From Oceanicola sp. D3 (GTDB lineage: Bacteria; Pseudomonadota; Alphaproteobacteria; Rhodobacterales; Rhodobacteraceae), in the NCBI RefSeq assembly GCF_006351965.1, contig NZ_CP040932.1:1674001-1738000 (forward strand): a stretch of DNA of 64,000 bases. Direction: 5' to 3'. The stretch's first letter is position 1; every line of letters starts with the position of its first letter. The notes under the pieces were generated by a model. The model was not told the origin of the DNA and searched no databases. It was given only the letters and a program-made list of their open reading frames with translations. Of this stretch, positions 41,984-51,476 are shown piece by piece. A program made the position numbers and the translations under genes.

Positions 41984-43396
41984 TCAAGTCGCCGCGTCTT
42001 GCAGCCGTGCCAAAGTTTCGGAACGGCCGATCACCAGCATCATGTCAAACACACTCGGGGTGGCCGCGCGGCCGGAAAGCGCTGCGCGGAGTGGCCCTGC
42101 AAGCTGTCCGAACTTGCTGTTCTTACTCTCTGCGAATTCACCCAGAGTAGCCTCCAGCGCTTCGCGGTTCCAGCTAACACTTTGCAGGTGCGGCGTCAAT
42201 TCGTTCAGCATACCACGGGATACCGTATCGAGGTTCTTCGCTGCCTTTTCATCGGGCACAAAGGGCCTTTCGCCCAGAACGAAAGCCGCTTTTTCGAGCA
42301 GTTGCGGAAGCGTTCGGGCTGACCCTTTGAGGCAATACATGGCCCGCAGCAGCCCGTCCTTTTGGGTTTCGGTAAGTTCCTGCGCGTCGATGGCGGTGAG
42401 GTAGGCCTCGATCTCGCCCATCAGGCCCATGTCATCCATCGCGGCGATGTGCTGGCCGGACAGATTGTCGAGCTTCTTGAAGTCGAAACGTGCGGCGGCC
42501 TTGTTGATACCTTCCAGCGAAAACCACTCGCGGGCCTGCGCATCGGAGAAAAACTCGTCATCGCCGTGGCTCCAGCCGAGGCGGGCGAGGTAGTTGCGCA
42601 TCGCCGGGGCCGGGTAGCCCATCTTCTGATACTCTTCCACGCCGGTCGCCCCGTGCCGCTTGGAGAGCTTCTTGCCGTCTGGCCCGAGGATCAGCGGCAG
42701 GTGGGCGTAGACCGGCAGAGGCCAGCCCATGGCGGTGTAGATGTGGCACTGGCGCGCCGCGTTGTTGAGGTGGTCGTCGCCCCGGATCACATGGGTGACG
42801 CCCATGTCGTGATCATCCACCACCACGGCGAGCATGTAGGTGGGCGTGCCATCCGAGCGCAGGAGGATCATGTCATCCAGCGTGGAGTTCTTGAAGGTCA
42901 CGTTGCCCTGCACGACATCTTCAATCACCGTCGCGCCTTCGCGCGGGGCCTTCAGACGGATGACGAAGGGGGCATCGGGATGGGTTGAGGGATCGGCATC
43001 GCGCCAGGGGGAGAGGTAGAGCGTGGAGCGGCCCTCGGCCTTGGCTTCTTCGCGGAAGGCTGCGATTTCTTCCTGTGTGGCGAAGCACTTATAAGCGGTG
43101 CCGGCTTCGAGCATCTGCTGGGCCACCTCGGCGTGGCGCGCGACCCGCTCAAACTGGCTTACTGGCTCATCATCCCAGTCGAGTCCGAGCCAGCGCATGC
43201 CGCGAAAGATGGCATCGGTCGCCTCGGGGGTGGAGCGGGCGCGGTCTGTATCTTCGATGCGTAACAGGAACTTACCCCCCATCTTGCGGGCGAAGATCCA
43301 GTTGAACAGCCCCGTCCGTGCGGTGCCGATATGCATGTAACCGGTGGGCGAGGGGGCGATGCGGGTGACGACCTGAGATGGCATGTCCGAGGGCAT
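41984..43396 (-). CDS. gltX: Glutamyl-tRNA synthetase
   Basis: A 470-residue class I aminoacyl-tRNA synthetase charging tRNA-Glu. The ATP-binding motifs are [20 protein letters not shown] (HIGH type) and [17 protein letters not shown] (KMSKS type), with [12 protein letters not shown] between. The C-terminal anticodon-binding domain begins near residue 325. The start is either ATG at 43396 ([10 protein letters not shown]) or ATG at 43384; neither has a strong ribosome site. It is divergent from comEC with only 30 bases between starts, so their promoters overlap the opposing 5' ends. Confidence 0.95.
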   Translation of the reverse strand: MPSDMPSQVVTRIAPSPTGYMHIGTARTGLFNWIFARKMGGKFLLRIEDTDRARSTPEATDAIFRGMRWLGLDWDDEPVSQFERVARHAEVAQQMLEAGTAYKCFATQEEIAAFREEAKAEGRSTLYLSPWRDADPSTHPDAPFVIRLKAPREGATVIEDVVQGNVTFKNSTLDDMILLRSDGTPTYMLAVVVDDHDMGVTHVIRGDDHLNNAARQCHIYTAMGWPLPVYAHLPLILGPDGKKLSKRHGATGVEEYQKMGYPAPAMRNYLARLGWSHGDDEFFSDAQAREWFSLEGINKAAARFDFKKLDNLSGQHIAAMDDMGLMGEIEAYLTAIDAQELTETQKDGLLRAMYCLKGSARTLPQLLEKAAFVLGERPFVPDEKAAKNLDTVSRGMLNELTPHLQSVSWNREALEATLGEFAESKNSKFGQLAGPLRAALSGRAATPSVFDMMLVIGRSETLARLQDAAT

Positions 43397-43426
43397 GGGG
43401 CGCGTTAACCTTTTGTAAAGGATAAT

Positions 43427-45511
43427 TTGTCTCTGTTGGGAGACGTGTATGCAATCGGCTCAGGCAGGGCAAGGCCACCACTTTTGGGGAGGCTGGCCCT
43501 GCCGTTCCTCGCCCAAAGGGGGCACCTGCTGCTGTGGTCTCCGGTTTGCCTCGGGCTGGGGATTGGCTGCTATTTCTCGCTGCTGAGTGAGCCGACGGGG
43601 GGGCAAATCTCTGTTGCTGTAGCTGCGGCTTTTGCCGCGCTGATCCTTGCGCGGTTGGCGGGCGAGATGGCCGGGCCGCTCTTTCTGGCGCTCGCGCTGG
43701 TGCTTTGCGGCGGGGCGCTGGGATGGTTGCGCACGGCGATGGTGGCCGCACCGGTGCTGGAATTTCGCTACTACGGGCCGGTGGAAGGGCGGATCATCGA
43801 CATTGACCGCTCACAATCCGACGCTGTGCGACTGACGCTCGACCAAGTGCGGCTGGGCGATATGGCCCCGGCAAGGCTTCCGGCGCGGGTGCGGGTGTCT
43901 CTCCACGGGGATCAGCGCTGGGTGGCGCCGGAGCCGGGGCTGCAGGTGATGCTGACAGCCAACCTCTCGCCCCCGCCGGGGCCGGTGGAACCGGGGGGCT
44001 ACGACTTTCGCCGGCAAGCCTGGTTCGACCGGATCGGTGCGGTGGGCTATACGCGGACGCCGGTGTTTGCGCTGGCCCCGGCTGATGAGGGGCATGCCGG
44101 GCTGGCGCTGTTTCGCGCGCGGGTGGCGCTTTCGGCGGCGATCCGCGAGCGCCTTGCGGGCCAGCCGGGGGCCTTTGCGGCGGCGCTGCTGACCGGGGAT
44201 CGCTCGGCGGTGTCACAGGGCACGCTGGACAACCTGCGCGCCTCGAACCTTGCGCATCTGCTGGCGATATCGGGCCTGCACATGGGGCTTCTGACCGGCA
44301 CGATCTTTGCCGCGATCCGCGCCGCCCTGGCGTTGCTGCCATGGATCGCCCTGCGGTTTGACACCCGCAAGGCGGCGGCGGTGGTGGCGCTGGTGGCGGG
44401 CGCGGGATACCTCGGGCTTTCGGGCGGCAACATCGCCACCGAGCGGGCCTTCATCATGGTGGCGGTGATGCTGGGGGCGGTGCTGATCGGGCGGCGGGCG
44501 ATATCGCTCAGGGCGGTGGCGCTGGCGGCGATGATCGTGTTGGTGCGTCGCCCGGAGGCGCTGCTTTCGCCGGGGTTCCAGATGTCTTTTGCGGCGACGA
44601 CGGCATTGGTGGCGGTGTTTGGCGCGGTGCGCGAGGCAGGCGGCTTCGGCGCGCGCTGGCCTGCGGTGCTGAAGGGCGCGGCGGCGTTGGTGATCTCTTC
44701 TTCGGTGGCGGGCGCGGCGACGGCTCCTTTTGCCGCCGCGCATTTCAACCGGATCGCGGATTACGGGTTGATCGCCAACCTCGCCTCGGTGCCGGTGATG
44801 GGGCTTTGGGTGATGCCATGGGCGCTGGTGGCGGGGGTGCTGGCGCCGCTGGGCCTGAGCTGGCTGCCGCTGAACATCATGGGCTGGGGCTGCGCGTGGA
44901 TCCTCGGGGTTGCGGCATGGGTGGCTGGGCTGGAGGGCGCAGTAACGCATGTGGTGGGGCCGGGGCCCTGGGTGCTGCCACTGCTGGCGCTGGGGGCTCT
45001 GTGGCTGGTGCTTTGGCGCGGCGGCGGGCGCTGGCTGGGGCTGGCGGGCGTTGCGGCCTCGCTCTGGCTCTGGACACAGGCAGAACGCCCGGTGCTGCTG
45101 GTTTCGGACCGGGGCGGCTTGGTGGGCGTCATGGGGCCAGACGGGCGGGCGCTTTCAAAGGACAGGGGAGAGAGCTTTACCGCCGAGGTCTGGCTGGAGA
45201 ATGACGGGGACGGTGCAACGCAGGTGCAGGCGGCAGCGCGGATGGGGGCGGCTGACGCGGGGGTGCTGCGGTTTGAGGTCGCCGGGCTGCCGGTGACCCA
45301 TGTTTCGGGCCGTGGCGCGGCGGCGAAAGCCTCGGGGCTTTGTGCGGAGGGGCTGCTGATTGTCAGCGTGGAGCCCAAACCGGCGGCGCAGGGCGCTTGT
45401 GACCTGTGGAGCCCTGCCCGGATGCGGCGCACAGGTGCTTTGGCGGTGATGGAGGACGGGCGGCTCGTGACCGCCGCAGAGGTGGCCGGGCGCCGCCCGT
45501 GGAGCCCGTAG
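43427..45511 (+). CDS. comEC: ComEC/Rec2 family DNA-uptake channel
   Basis: A 694-residue inner-membrane protein of the ComEC/Rec2 family, which moves single-stranded DNA across the membrane in transformation (and GTA DNA uptake in Rhodobacter). An N-terminal membrane region and OB-fold-like DUF4131 part (about residues 30-190) precede the competence core [44 protein letters not shown], followed by multiple helices and [16 protein letters not shown]. The C-terminal beta-lactamase-like domain is shortened. A TTG start at 43427 follows AAAGGA; GTG at 43445 is an alternative. A family A palindrome lies after the stop. Confidence 0.88.
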   Translation: MSLLGDVYAIGSGRARPPLLGRLALPFLAQRGHLLLWSPVCLGLGIGCYFSLLSEPTGGQISVAVAAAFAALILARLAGEMAGPLFLALALVLCGGALGWLRTAMVAAPVLEFRYYGPVEGRIIDIDRSQSDAVRLTLDQVRLGDMAPARLPARVRVSLHGDQRWVAPEPGLQVMLTANLSPPPGPVEPGGYDFRRQAWFDRIGAVGYTRTPVFALAPADEGHAGLALFRARVALSAAIRERLAGQPGAFAAALLTGDRSAVSQGTLDNLRASNLAHLLAISGLHMGLLTGTIFAAIRAALALLPWIALRFDTRKAAAVVALVAGAGYLGLSGGNIATERAFIMVAVMLGAVLIGRRAISLRAVALAAMIVLVRRPEALLSPGFQMSFAATTALVAVFGAVREAGGFGARWPAVLKGAAALVISSSVAGAATAPFAAAHFNRIADYGLIANLASVPVMGLWVMPWALVAGVLAPLGLSWLPLNIMGWGCAWILGVAAWVAGLEGAVTHVVGPGPWVLPLLALGALWLVLWRGGGRWLGLAGVAASLWLWTQAERPVLLVSDRGGLVGVMGPDGRALSKDRGESFTAEVWLENDGDGATQVQAAARMGAADAGVLRFEVAGLPVTHVSGRGAAAKASGLCAEGLLIVSVEPKPAAQGACDLWSPARMRRTGALAVMEDGRLVTAAEVAGRRPWSP

Positions 45512-45542
45512 GGCGGGGCGGCGGGTTTCGCTTGCAGGAGAT

Positions 45543-45561
45543 CCTCGGGTCAGGCCCGAGG
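45543..45561. repeat. Half element of palindromic repeat family A
   Basis: A single perfect CCTCGGG...CCCGAGG hairpin flanked by AGAT- and -ATGA, matching the right-hand half of the elements at 27935 and 31199. It lies between the convergent comEC and lexA stops. Confidence 0.8.
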
Positions 45562-45574
45562 ATGACCGTGCGTC

Positions 45575-46270
45575 TCAGTAGATGCGGATCAGACCGACAA
45601 GACGGCCCTGCACCTTCACCTGATCATCGCGGAAAACGCGGGTTTCATAGGCCGGGTTGGCGGCCTCCAGTGCGATAGACTGGCCATTGCGGCGGAAGCG
45701 CTTGAGCGTGGCCTCGTGATCCTCGACCAGCGCCACCACGATATCGCCGTTGTCAGCGGTGTTCGTCTCACGGATCACCACCACATCGCCGTTGTTGATG
45801 CCGGCGTCGATCATGGAATCGCCTTTGACCTCAAGCGCATAGTGCTTGCCACGCCCCACCATGGCACCGGGAACGGCAACCGTGTGGCTGACTTGTGATA
45901 TTGCCTCGATCGGCACACCGGCGGCGATGCGGCCCATTACCGGCAGTTCCATCGCTGCCGCCTCAACCGGCATGGCGCCGGGGGGTGGGGCGGCATCGGG
46001 GCGGTTGCCGTCGATCACGTGGGGCTGAAAGCCGGTGCTGCGTTTGCTGTCGAGCGCCTCGGGCAGCTTGACGATTTCGATGGCGCGGGCCTTGTGTGCG
46101 AGCCGCCGGATGAAGCCGCGCTCTTCCAGCGCCGTGATCAGGCGATGGATGCCTGACTTGGAGCGCAGATCGAGTGCATCCTTCATCTCGTCAAAAGAGG
46201 GAGGAACACCGTCGCGGCGCAGGCGCGCGTCAATGAATTTCAGCAAATCCAACTGCTTCTTGGTCAGCAT
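45575..46270 (-). CDS. lexA: SOS repressor LexA
   Basis: A 231-residue repressor-protease. The N-terminal winged helix is [54 protein letters not shown]; the cleavage site is in [11 protein letters not shown] (Ala-Gly); the catalytic Ser is in [16 protein letters not shown] and the Lys in [11 protein letters not shown] at 46270 has GGAG seven bases upstream; an ATG at 46282 would add four residues. An alphaproteobacterial LexA box lies at 46303-46317, so autoregulation is expected. It is convergent with comEC. Confidence 0.95.
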   Translation of the reverse strand: MLTKKQLDLLKFIDARLRRDGVPPSFDEMKDALDLRSKSGIHRLITALEERGFIRRLAHKARAIEIVKLPEALDSKRSTGFQPHVIDGNRPDAAPPPGAMPVEAAAMELPVMGRIAAGVPIEAISQVSHTVAVPGAMVGRGKHYALEVKGDSMIDAGINNGDVVVIRETNTADNGDIVVALVEDHEATLKRFRRNGQSIALEAANPAYETRVFRDDQVKVQGRLVGLIRIY

Positions 46271-46302
46271 CGGGCTCTCCATGCTCGGCCTCGGTTGCAG
46301 AT

Positions 46303-46317
46303 GTTCTGGCAGTGTTC
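46303..46317. promoter_or_regulatory. LexA (SOS) box of lexA
   Basis: GTTC-TGGCAGT-GTTC, an exact match to the alphaproteobacterial direct-repeat LexA box GTTC-N7-GTTC, 33-47 bases upstream of the lexA start codon. Confidence 0.85.
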
Positions 46318-46366
46318 ACGTTTTGTGTCAACCCTCCTGACACGGGATGACACCGGGTGCCGCGCT

Positions 46367-47536
46367 TCAGAGGTCGATCACCTCGACCATCTCGCCCGGC
46401 GCGCGGGGGCCATCATTCGGCGGGCGGAGGAGGAGGGCATTGGCGCTGTCGAGCAGGCTGAGCAGGCTGGAATCCTGCCGCTCGAAGGCCGAAATGGAGC
46501 CTTCGGAAATCACGCCACGCATGTAGTGGGCGCGCGGGCCATTGGCAGGCAGGGGCGCATTGAGCGGCAGGCTGCGGCGCGGGGCCGGTGCCTCGCCAAG
46601 CCCCAGCATCTTGCGGATCATCGGGCGGATGAAAATATGGCCGCAGACGATTGAACTTACGGGGTTTCCGGGCAGGCCGACCATCGCCATATCGAGCACC
46701 CGGCCCGCCATCAGCGGTTTTCCGGGGCGCATGGCGACCTTGTAGAAGGCACGGTCCATCCCGAATTCTGCGGCGACTTCGCCGACGAGGTCATGGTCGC
46801 CCACCGAGGCGCCGCCGGTTGTGACCACCAGATCGGCACCGCGGGCGAGGTTGAAGGCTGCGGTCAGGCTTTCGCGCGTGTCGCGGGCGATGGGAAGAAG
46901 GCGGGATTCGGCGCCCTCGGCCTCGAACAGGGCGGCGAGGGCGAAGCTGTTGGAGGCCACGATCTGATCCGGGCCGGGGGCCTCGCCGGGCATCACCAGC
47001 TCATCGCCCGTGGCCATCAGCGCGACGATGGGCTTGCGGGTGCAGGTGACGGTGGCGGCCCCCATCGCGGCAGCCAGCGCCAGTGCGTTTGGGGTCAGGA
47101 GGCGGCCCGGCTCCAACCTGTCACCCACCTTGAAGTCGCCGCCTGCGGGGCGGACGTGGGTGGCTTCATCCAGCTTGTCGGACAGGGTGATGGTGGTGCC
47201 GTCGCGGGTGGTGTCTTCCTGAATGATCACGCGATCCGCCCCGTCCGGCAGGGGCGCTCCGGTGAAGATGCGCACGGCTTGCCCCGGAGCGACCGACAGG
47301 CCCGAGGCGCGACCGGCGGCGCTTTCACCGACAACGGTGAAGCTTTGGCCGGGCGAAACCGGGCCCTGCACGGCGTAGCCATCCATCGCGGAGGCGGAGA
47401 AAGGTGGCTGGTCGCGCGGGGCAATGACGGGGGCCGCAAGCACGCGGCCTGCGGCGGCACGAAGGGGCACAGGCTCGGACGGCAGGGGCGTGACGAGCGC
47501 GAAGATCCGCGCGAGGGCCTCTTCGACCGAGATCAA
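46367..47536 (-). CDS. moeA: Molybdopterin molybdenumtransferase MoeA
   Basis: A 389-residue enzyme inserting molybdate into adenylylated molybdopterin. Seen: [71 protein letters not shown]; and [23 protein letters not shown], covering the substrate and molybdate sites. It appears to start with TTG at 47536, whose last bases overlap the moaC stop (TTGA), so it depends on moaC translation. An N terminus beginning [14 protein letters not shown] is normal for the family, which supports this start. Confidence 0.93.
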   Translation of the reverse strand: MISVEEALARIFALVTPLPSEPVPLRAAAGRVLAAPVIAPRDQPPFSASAMDGYAVQGPVSPGQSFTVVGESAAGRASGLSVAPGQAVRIFTGAPLPDGADRVIIQEDTTRDGTTITLSDKLDEATHVRPAGGDFKVGDRLEPGRLLTPNALALAAAMGAATVTCTRKPIVALMATGDELVMPGEAPGPDQIVASNSFALAALFEAEGAESRLLPIARDTRESLTAAFNLARGADLVVTTGGASVGDHDLVGEVAAEFGMDRAFYKVAMRPGKPLMAGRVLDMAMVGLPGNPVSSIVCGHIFIRPMIRKMLGLGEAPAPRRSLPLNAPLPANGPRAHYMRGVISEGSISAFERQDSSLLSLLDSANALLLRPPNDGPRAPGEMVEVIDL

Positions 47537-48006
47537 GAGGCCTGGTAGCGGCCCGATTTGCCGCCGTCCTTCAGGAGCACCCGAACGCCGCCGATTTCCA
47601 TCGCCTTATCGACGGCCTTCAGCATGTCATAGACGGTCAGCCCGGCCACCGACGCGGCGGTGAGCGCTTCCATCTCCACCCCGGTTTGGCCGGTGGTCTT
47701 GACGGTGGCGGCGATGCGGATGCCGGGCAACTCGGGATCGGCCTCCAGCTCAACGGCGACCTTGGTGATCGGCAGTGGGTGGCAAAGCGGGATAAGGTCG
47801 GGCGTGCGCTTGGCGGCCATGATGCCGGCCAGCCGGGCCACGCCCAGAACATCGCCCTTTTTGGCGCTGCCTTGCTGAACGATTTCAAGAGTTTCCGGTG
47901 CCATCTTTACCCAGCCCTCGGCCACGGCGACCCGGGATGTCACCGCCTTGTCGGAGACATCGACCATATGGGCCCGGCCTTCGGCATCGAAATGGGTGAG
48001 CGCCAT
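47533..48006 (-). CDS. moaC: Cyclic pyranopterin monophosphate synthase MoaC
   Basis: A 157-residue enzyme making cyclic pyranopterin monophosphate, the first molybdenum-cofactor intermediate. Seen: [88 protein letters not shown]; and [12 protein letters not shown], containing the catalytic Lys and Asp residues. It starts three bases after trpC ends and overlaps moeA, so trp and moa genes are cotranscribed. This trpC-moaC-moeA order is common in Rhodobacterales. Confidence 0.96.
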   Translation of the reverse strand: MALTHFDAEGRAHMVDVSDKAVTSRVAVAEGWVKMAPETLEIVQQGSAKKGDVLGVARLAGIMAAKRTPDLIPLCHPLPITKVAVELEADPELPGIRIAATVKTTGQTGVEMEALTAASVAGLTVYDMLKAVDKAMEIGGVRVLLKDGGKSGRYQAS

Positions 48007-48009
48007 CTG

Positions 48010-48813
48010 TCAGCCCCTCGTGGTGTCGGCCAGCAGTGCGCGGGTGGCTGCGGCCACGTCATCGGCACGCATCAGGCTCTCGCCGATCAGGAAGCAGCGG
48101 GTGCCGTATTGCGCCAGTTCGGCGAGGTCGTCGGGCGTGGAAAGGCCGCTTTCGGAGATCAGCAGCCGGTTCGCCTCGGCAAGCCGGGCAAGGCGCTTTG
48201 TGGTATCAAGCGTGGTCTCGAAAGTGTGCAGGTTGCGGTTGTTGATGCCAAGGAGGCGGCTTTCGAGCTGCATGGCGCGCTCAAGCTCCTCCTCGTTATG
48301 GACCTCGACCAGCACATCCATGCCCTGCTCGGTGGCGGCCTGCTCCAGATCATGGGCCAAGGCGTCATCGACGGCGGCCATGATGATGAGGATGCAATCG
48401 GCCCCCCAGGCGCGGGCTTCGAGCACCTGATAGGTGTCGAACATGAAATCCTTGCGCAGCGCGGGCAGCTCCGTGGCCTCGCGGGCGGCAGTCAGAAACT
48501 CGGGTGCGCCCTGAAAGCTGGGGCCATCGGTGAGCACGGAAAGGCAGGCCGCCCCTCCGGCCTCATAGGCCTGCGCCAGCGAGGGGGGATCAAAATCTTC
48601 GCGGATCAACCCCTTGGAGGGGCTGGCCTTTTTGACTTCGGCAATGAGGCCGTAGCCATGGCGGCTGTGCTCGATCAGCGCATCGCGGAAGCCGCGGACG
48701 GCAGGCGCGGAGGCGGCGGCAGACAGCATGGCCTCTTCGGAGCGCTCGGCCTTGGCGGCGGCGATCTCTTCGAGTTTGTAGTCACGGATGCGGTCTAGAA
48801 TGGTCTGGCTCAT
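48010..48813 (-). CDS. trpC: Indole-3-glycerol phosphate synthase
   Basis: A 267-residue TIM-barrel enzyme closing the indole ring in tryptophan synthesis. Seen: [23 protein letters not shown] with the catalytic Lys; [82 protein letters not shown]; and [20 protein letters not shown] at 48813 (MSQTILDRI) is preferred over a codon three residues earlier. It lies 42 bases after the DUF3592 gene and three bases before moaC. The frame is monofunctional, not fused to TrpF. Confidence 0.95.
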   Translation of the reverse strand: MSQTILDRIRDYKLEEIAAAKAERSEEAMLSAAASAPAVRGFRDALIEHSRHGYGLIAEVKKASPSKGLIREDFDPPSLAQAYEAGGAACLSVLTDGPSFQGAPEFLTAAREATELPALRKDFMFDTYQVLEARAWGADCILIIMAAVDDALAHDLEQAATEQGMDVLVEVHNEEELERAMQLESRLLGINNRNLHTFETTLDTTKRLARLAEANRLLISESGLSTPDDLAELAQYGTRCFLIGESLMRADDVAAATRALLADTTRG

Positions 48814-48855
48814 GGCGAACACTTATTGCGCGGGGCAGGGCGGGGCAATGGCGAT

Positions 48856-49557
48856 TTAGTCGATGGTGGCGGTGAGCAGCGCATGGCCGGGCCGCTCTGG
48901 CGCGTAGGTGATGGCGATGTTGTCGCCCGGCTTTGCGCCCATCACCAGTTTGGTGGGGGACGGCGGGATCTCGGCCTGCCGCTCCTGTCCGGTGGCGTCG
49001 GTGAAGGCGACGGTGAGGGCCGTGCGGTTGCCAACGGGCCGCAGCGCGAGGATGCGGGCATTGGTGCGGGTGCCGTGGCGGCGCAGGGCACGCGCGGCGG
49101 AGCCGGTTTTGGCAAAGAGCAGCGCCGCAAGCAGGCCAGCCGCGGTGAAGACGGCGCCCGCGATGCCGGCCCAGAACGCGTTATCCGACACGCCGCCGGG
49201 CTCGATTTCAACCTCATCGGGGCGGTCGGGCAGGGTTTTGACGGTGATCGTGTCTCCCTCGCTGACGGAGAAGTAGAACTCTGACGAGACGGTCTCGGTG
49301 GCGCGGTGAAACTGCAGATCGGGCGCGGTGCCGGAGGTGTAGGTCACGGTCACCCGGTAATCGGTGGTGGGTGTCTTTGAGCCGCCGATGCGAACGCGCC
49401 TGTCGCGCTCGACCACCCGCGCGGAGGTTTCGATGCCGCTGCGGGCAAACTCGCGGCCCCGTGCGCCTTCGGAGATCCAGACCCAGAGGCCGATCGCCCC
49501 CAGCGCGAAGCAGAGCAGCACCAGCCAGCCACCGCCGCGTATGAGCCATTTCAGCAT
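48856..49557 (-). CDS. DUF3592 membrane protein between trpD and trpC
   Basis: A 233-residue protein with membrane helices at residues 8-28 and about 125-147, and beta-rich segments typical of DUF3592: VVERDRRVRIGGSKTPTTDYRVTVTYTSG, and again ILALRPVGNRTALTVAFTDATGQERQAEIPPSPTKLVMGAKPGDNIAITYAPERP. Two similar strand blocks flank the second helix, suggesting a duplicated domain. The function is unknown. It interrupts the trp cluster; spacing (136 bases after trpD, 42 before trpC) allows cotranscription. ATG at 49557 behind GGGAG. Confidence 0.75.
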   Translation of the reverse strand: MLKWLIRGGGWLVLLCFALGAIGLWVWISEGARGREFARSGIETSARVVERDRRVRIGGSKTPTTDYRVTVTYTSGTAPDLQFHRATETVSSEFYFSVSEGDTITVKTLPDRPDEVEIEPGGVSDNAFWAGIAGAVFTAAGLLAALLFAKTGSAARALRRHGTRTNARILALRPVGNRTALTVAFTDATGQERQAEIPPSPTKLVMGAKPGDNIAITYAPERPGHALLTATID

Positions 49558-49693
49558 GTGCCGTCTCCCACTGTCCCCCAGCGAGGAAAGCGGGTGCGGC
49601 GGCAGGGGTCAAGCATGGGGCTGCTCTTCGGGGCCTTCGGCCGCTCATCGCAGCCGCGAAGAGGGCCTGAAAGGGCCGATGAGCTGCCCCGGA

Positions 49694-50713
49694 TCAGGCG
49701 TTGGCAGAGGTGATGCGGGCGAGGGTCTGCACTTTTTCCAGCGCCTTGCCGCTGTCGATGCTTTCGGCGGCGGCGGCCACGCCATCGGCCTTGCTCGTGA
49801 CCTTGCCCGCGACCATGAGGGCGGCGGCGGCGTTGAGCAGCACTGCGTCGCGATAGGCGCTTTTCTCGCCTTCGAGCAGGGCGCGGAAGGCGGTGGCGTT
49901 TTCCTGCGGCGTGCCGCCGAGGATCGCCTCGAAGGGGTGTTGGGGCAGGCCGAACTCTTCGGGGTGCACCTCGAACTCGGTGATTTCGCCATCGGTGAGC
50001 GCGGCGACCTGGGAAGCCGCGGCGATGGAAAGCTCATCCGTTCCGTCGCCGCCATGGACGATCCAGGCGGCCTCGCTCCCGAGATTGCGCAGCACCTCGG
50101 CCATGGGCTTCAGCCAGTCGGGCGAGAAGGTGCCGGTGAGCTGGCGCTTCACCGAGGCCGGGTTGGTGAGCGGGCCGAGGATGTTGAACACCGTGCGCGT
50201 GCCCAGCTCGGCGCGGGTGGGGCCAACGTGGGCCATGGCGGGGTGGTGCATCGGGGCCATCATAAAGCCGATGCCCGCCTCTGCGATGGCCTTGTTGACC
50301 ACCTCCGGCCCGACCATCACCTCAACGCCCATTTGCCCAAGCGCATCCGCCGCGCCGGATTTGGACGACAGGTTGCGATTGCCGTGCTTGGCCACCACGA
50401 CGCCCGCGCCAGCCACCACGAAGGCGGTGGCGGTTGAGATGTTGAGCGTGCCTTTGCCATCACCGCCGGTGCCGACGATGTCCATTGCGCCTGCCGGTGC
50501 GGTCACCGGTTTGCAGCGGGCACGCATGGCGGTGGCGGCGGCGGCGATTTCATCCACCGTTTCGCCGCGCACGCGCAGGGCCATGAGGAAGCCGCCGATC
50601 TGGCTGGGGGTGGCCTCTCCCTCAAAGAGGGCAGAGAAGGCGGCTTCGGCTTCGGTGCGGTTGAGGGCGCGTTCGGCGGCGGTGCCGATCAGGGGGCGGA
50701 TGATGTCGCTCAT
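49694..50713 (-). CDS. trpD: Anthranilate phosphoribosyltransferase
   Basis: A 339-residue enzyme joining anthranilate to PRPP. Seen: the PRPP-binding [48 protein letters not shown]; the anthranilate-site block [37 protein letters not shown]; and [13 protein letters not shown]-like [16 protein letters not shown]. The ATG overlaps the trpG stop (ATGA), so the two are coupled. The length is normal. Confidence 0.96.
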   Translation of the reverse strand: MSDIIRPLIGTAAERALNRTEAEAAFSALFEGEATPSQIGGFLMALRVRGETVDEIAAAATAMRARCKPVTAPAGAMDIVGTGGDGKGTLNISTATAFVVAGAGVVVAKHGNRNLSSKSGAADALGQMGVEVMVGPEVVNKAIAEAGIGFMMAPMHHPAMAHVGPTRAELGTRTVFNILGPLTNPASVKRQLTGTFSPDWLKPMAEVLRNLGSEAAWIVHGGDGTDELSIAAASQVAALTDGEITEFEVHPEEFGLPQHPFEAILGGTPQENATAFRALLEGEKSAYRDAVLLNAAAALMVAGKVTSKADGVAAAAESIDSGKALEKVQTLARITSANA

Positions 50714-51294
50714 GCGGGCTCTGCTGCCATGTTGAGGAAGTTTTGCAGCATGGCGTGGCCGTGCTCGGAGCGGATGCTCTCGGGGTGAAACTGGACGCCC
50801 TCGATGGGCAGCTCGCGGTGGCGCAGGCCCATGATGGTGCCGTCCTCCAGTTCGGCGGTCACCTCAAGGCAATCGGGCAGGCTCTCGCGCTCGACGATTA
50901 GCGAGTGGTAGCGCGTGGCCTTCAGCTCGCCCTGGGGCAGGCCGGCGAACACGCCCTTGCCGGTGTGGCGGATCGCGCCGAGCTTGCCGTGCACGATCTC
51001 GCCCGCACGCACCACCTTGCCGCCGAAGGCCTGCCCGATGGATTGGTGGCCGAGGCAGACGCCCATCAGCGGGATCCGCGCATCGGCTGCCGCATGCACC
51101 AGATCGAGGCAGATGCCGGCTTCGTTGGGGGTGCAGGGGCCGGGGGAGAGCAGGATGGCGGCGGGATTCAGCGCCATCGCTTCTTGGGTGTCGAGCGCGT
51201 CGTTCCGCTTCACCTGCACATCGGCGCCAAGCTCGCCCAGATAGTGGACGAGGTTGTAGGTGAAGCTGTCGTAGTTGTCGATCAGGAGCAGCAT
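50710..51294 (-). CDS. trpG: Anthranilate synthase component II (glutamine amidotransferase)
   Basis: A 194-residue class I amidotransferase supplying ammonia to TrpE. Seen: [40 protein letters not shown]; the nucleophile [16 protein letters not shown] (Cys); and [23 protein letters not shown] with the catalytic His and Glu. It is the first gene of the trpG-trpD-DUF3592-trpC-moaC-moeA group and is divergent from the polysaccharide deacetylase gene. trpE lies separately at 53825-55339, on the same strand. Confidence 0.96.
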   Translation of the reverse strand: MLLLIDNYDSFTYNLVHYLGELGADVQVKRNDALDTQEAMALNPAAILLSPGPCTPNEAGICLDLVHAAADARIPLMGVCLGHQSIGQAFGGKVVRAGEIVHGKLGAIRHTGKGVFAGLPQGELKATRYHSLIVERESLPDCLEVTAELEDGTIMGLRHRELPIEGVQFHPESIRSEHGHAMLQNFLNMAAEPA

Positions 51295-51476
51295 TTGGCC
51301 CTCGGGAGAAGAGAGTGCGCAAGGGGGGTGATCCGCCGCGCGGTTGGCGCTATACTTGCCCGTAGCCCGCCGCCATGGTCAAGCCCATCCCTGGCCAACC
51401 GTGCGGAGGGGCGTAACATGCGGGGAGTGTTCGAAAATCGGGCGCTCTTTGCGATAACAGGCGAAAGGTCGGGCAT

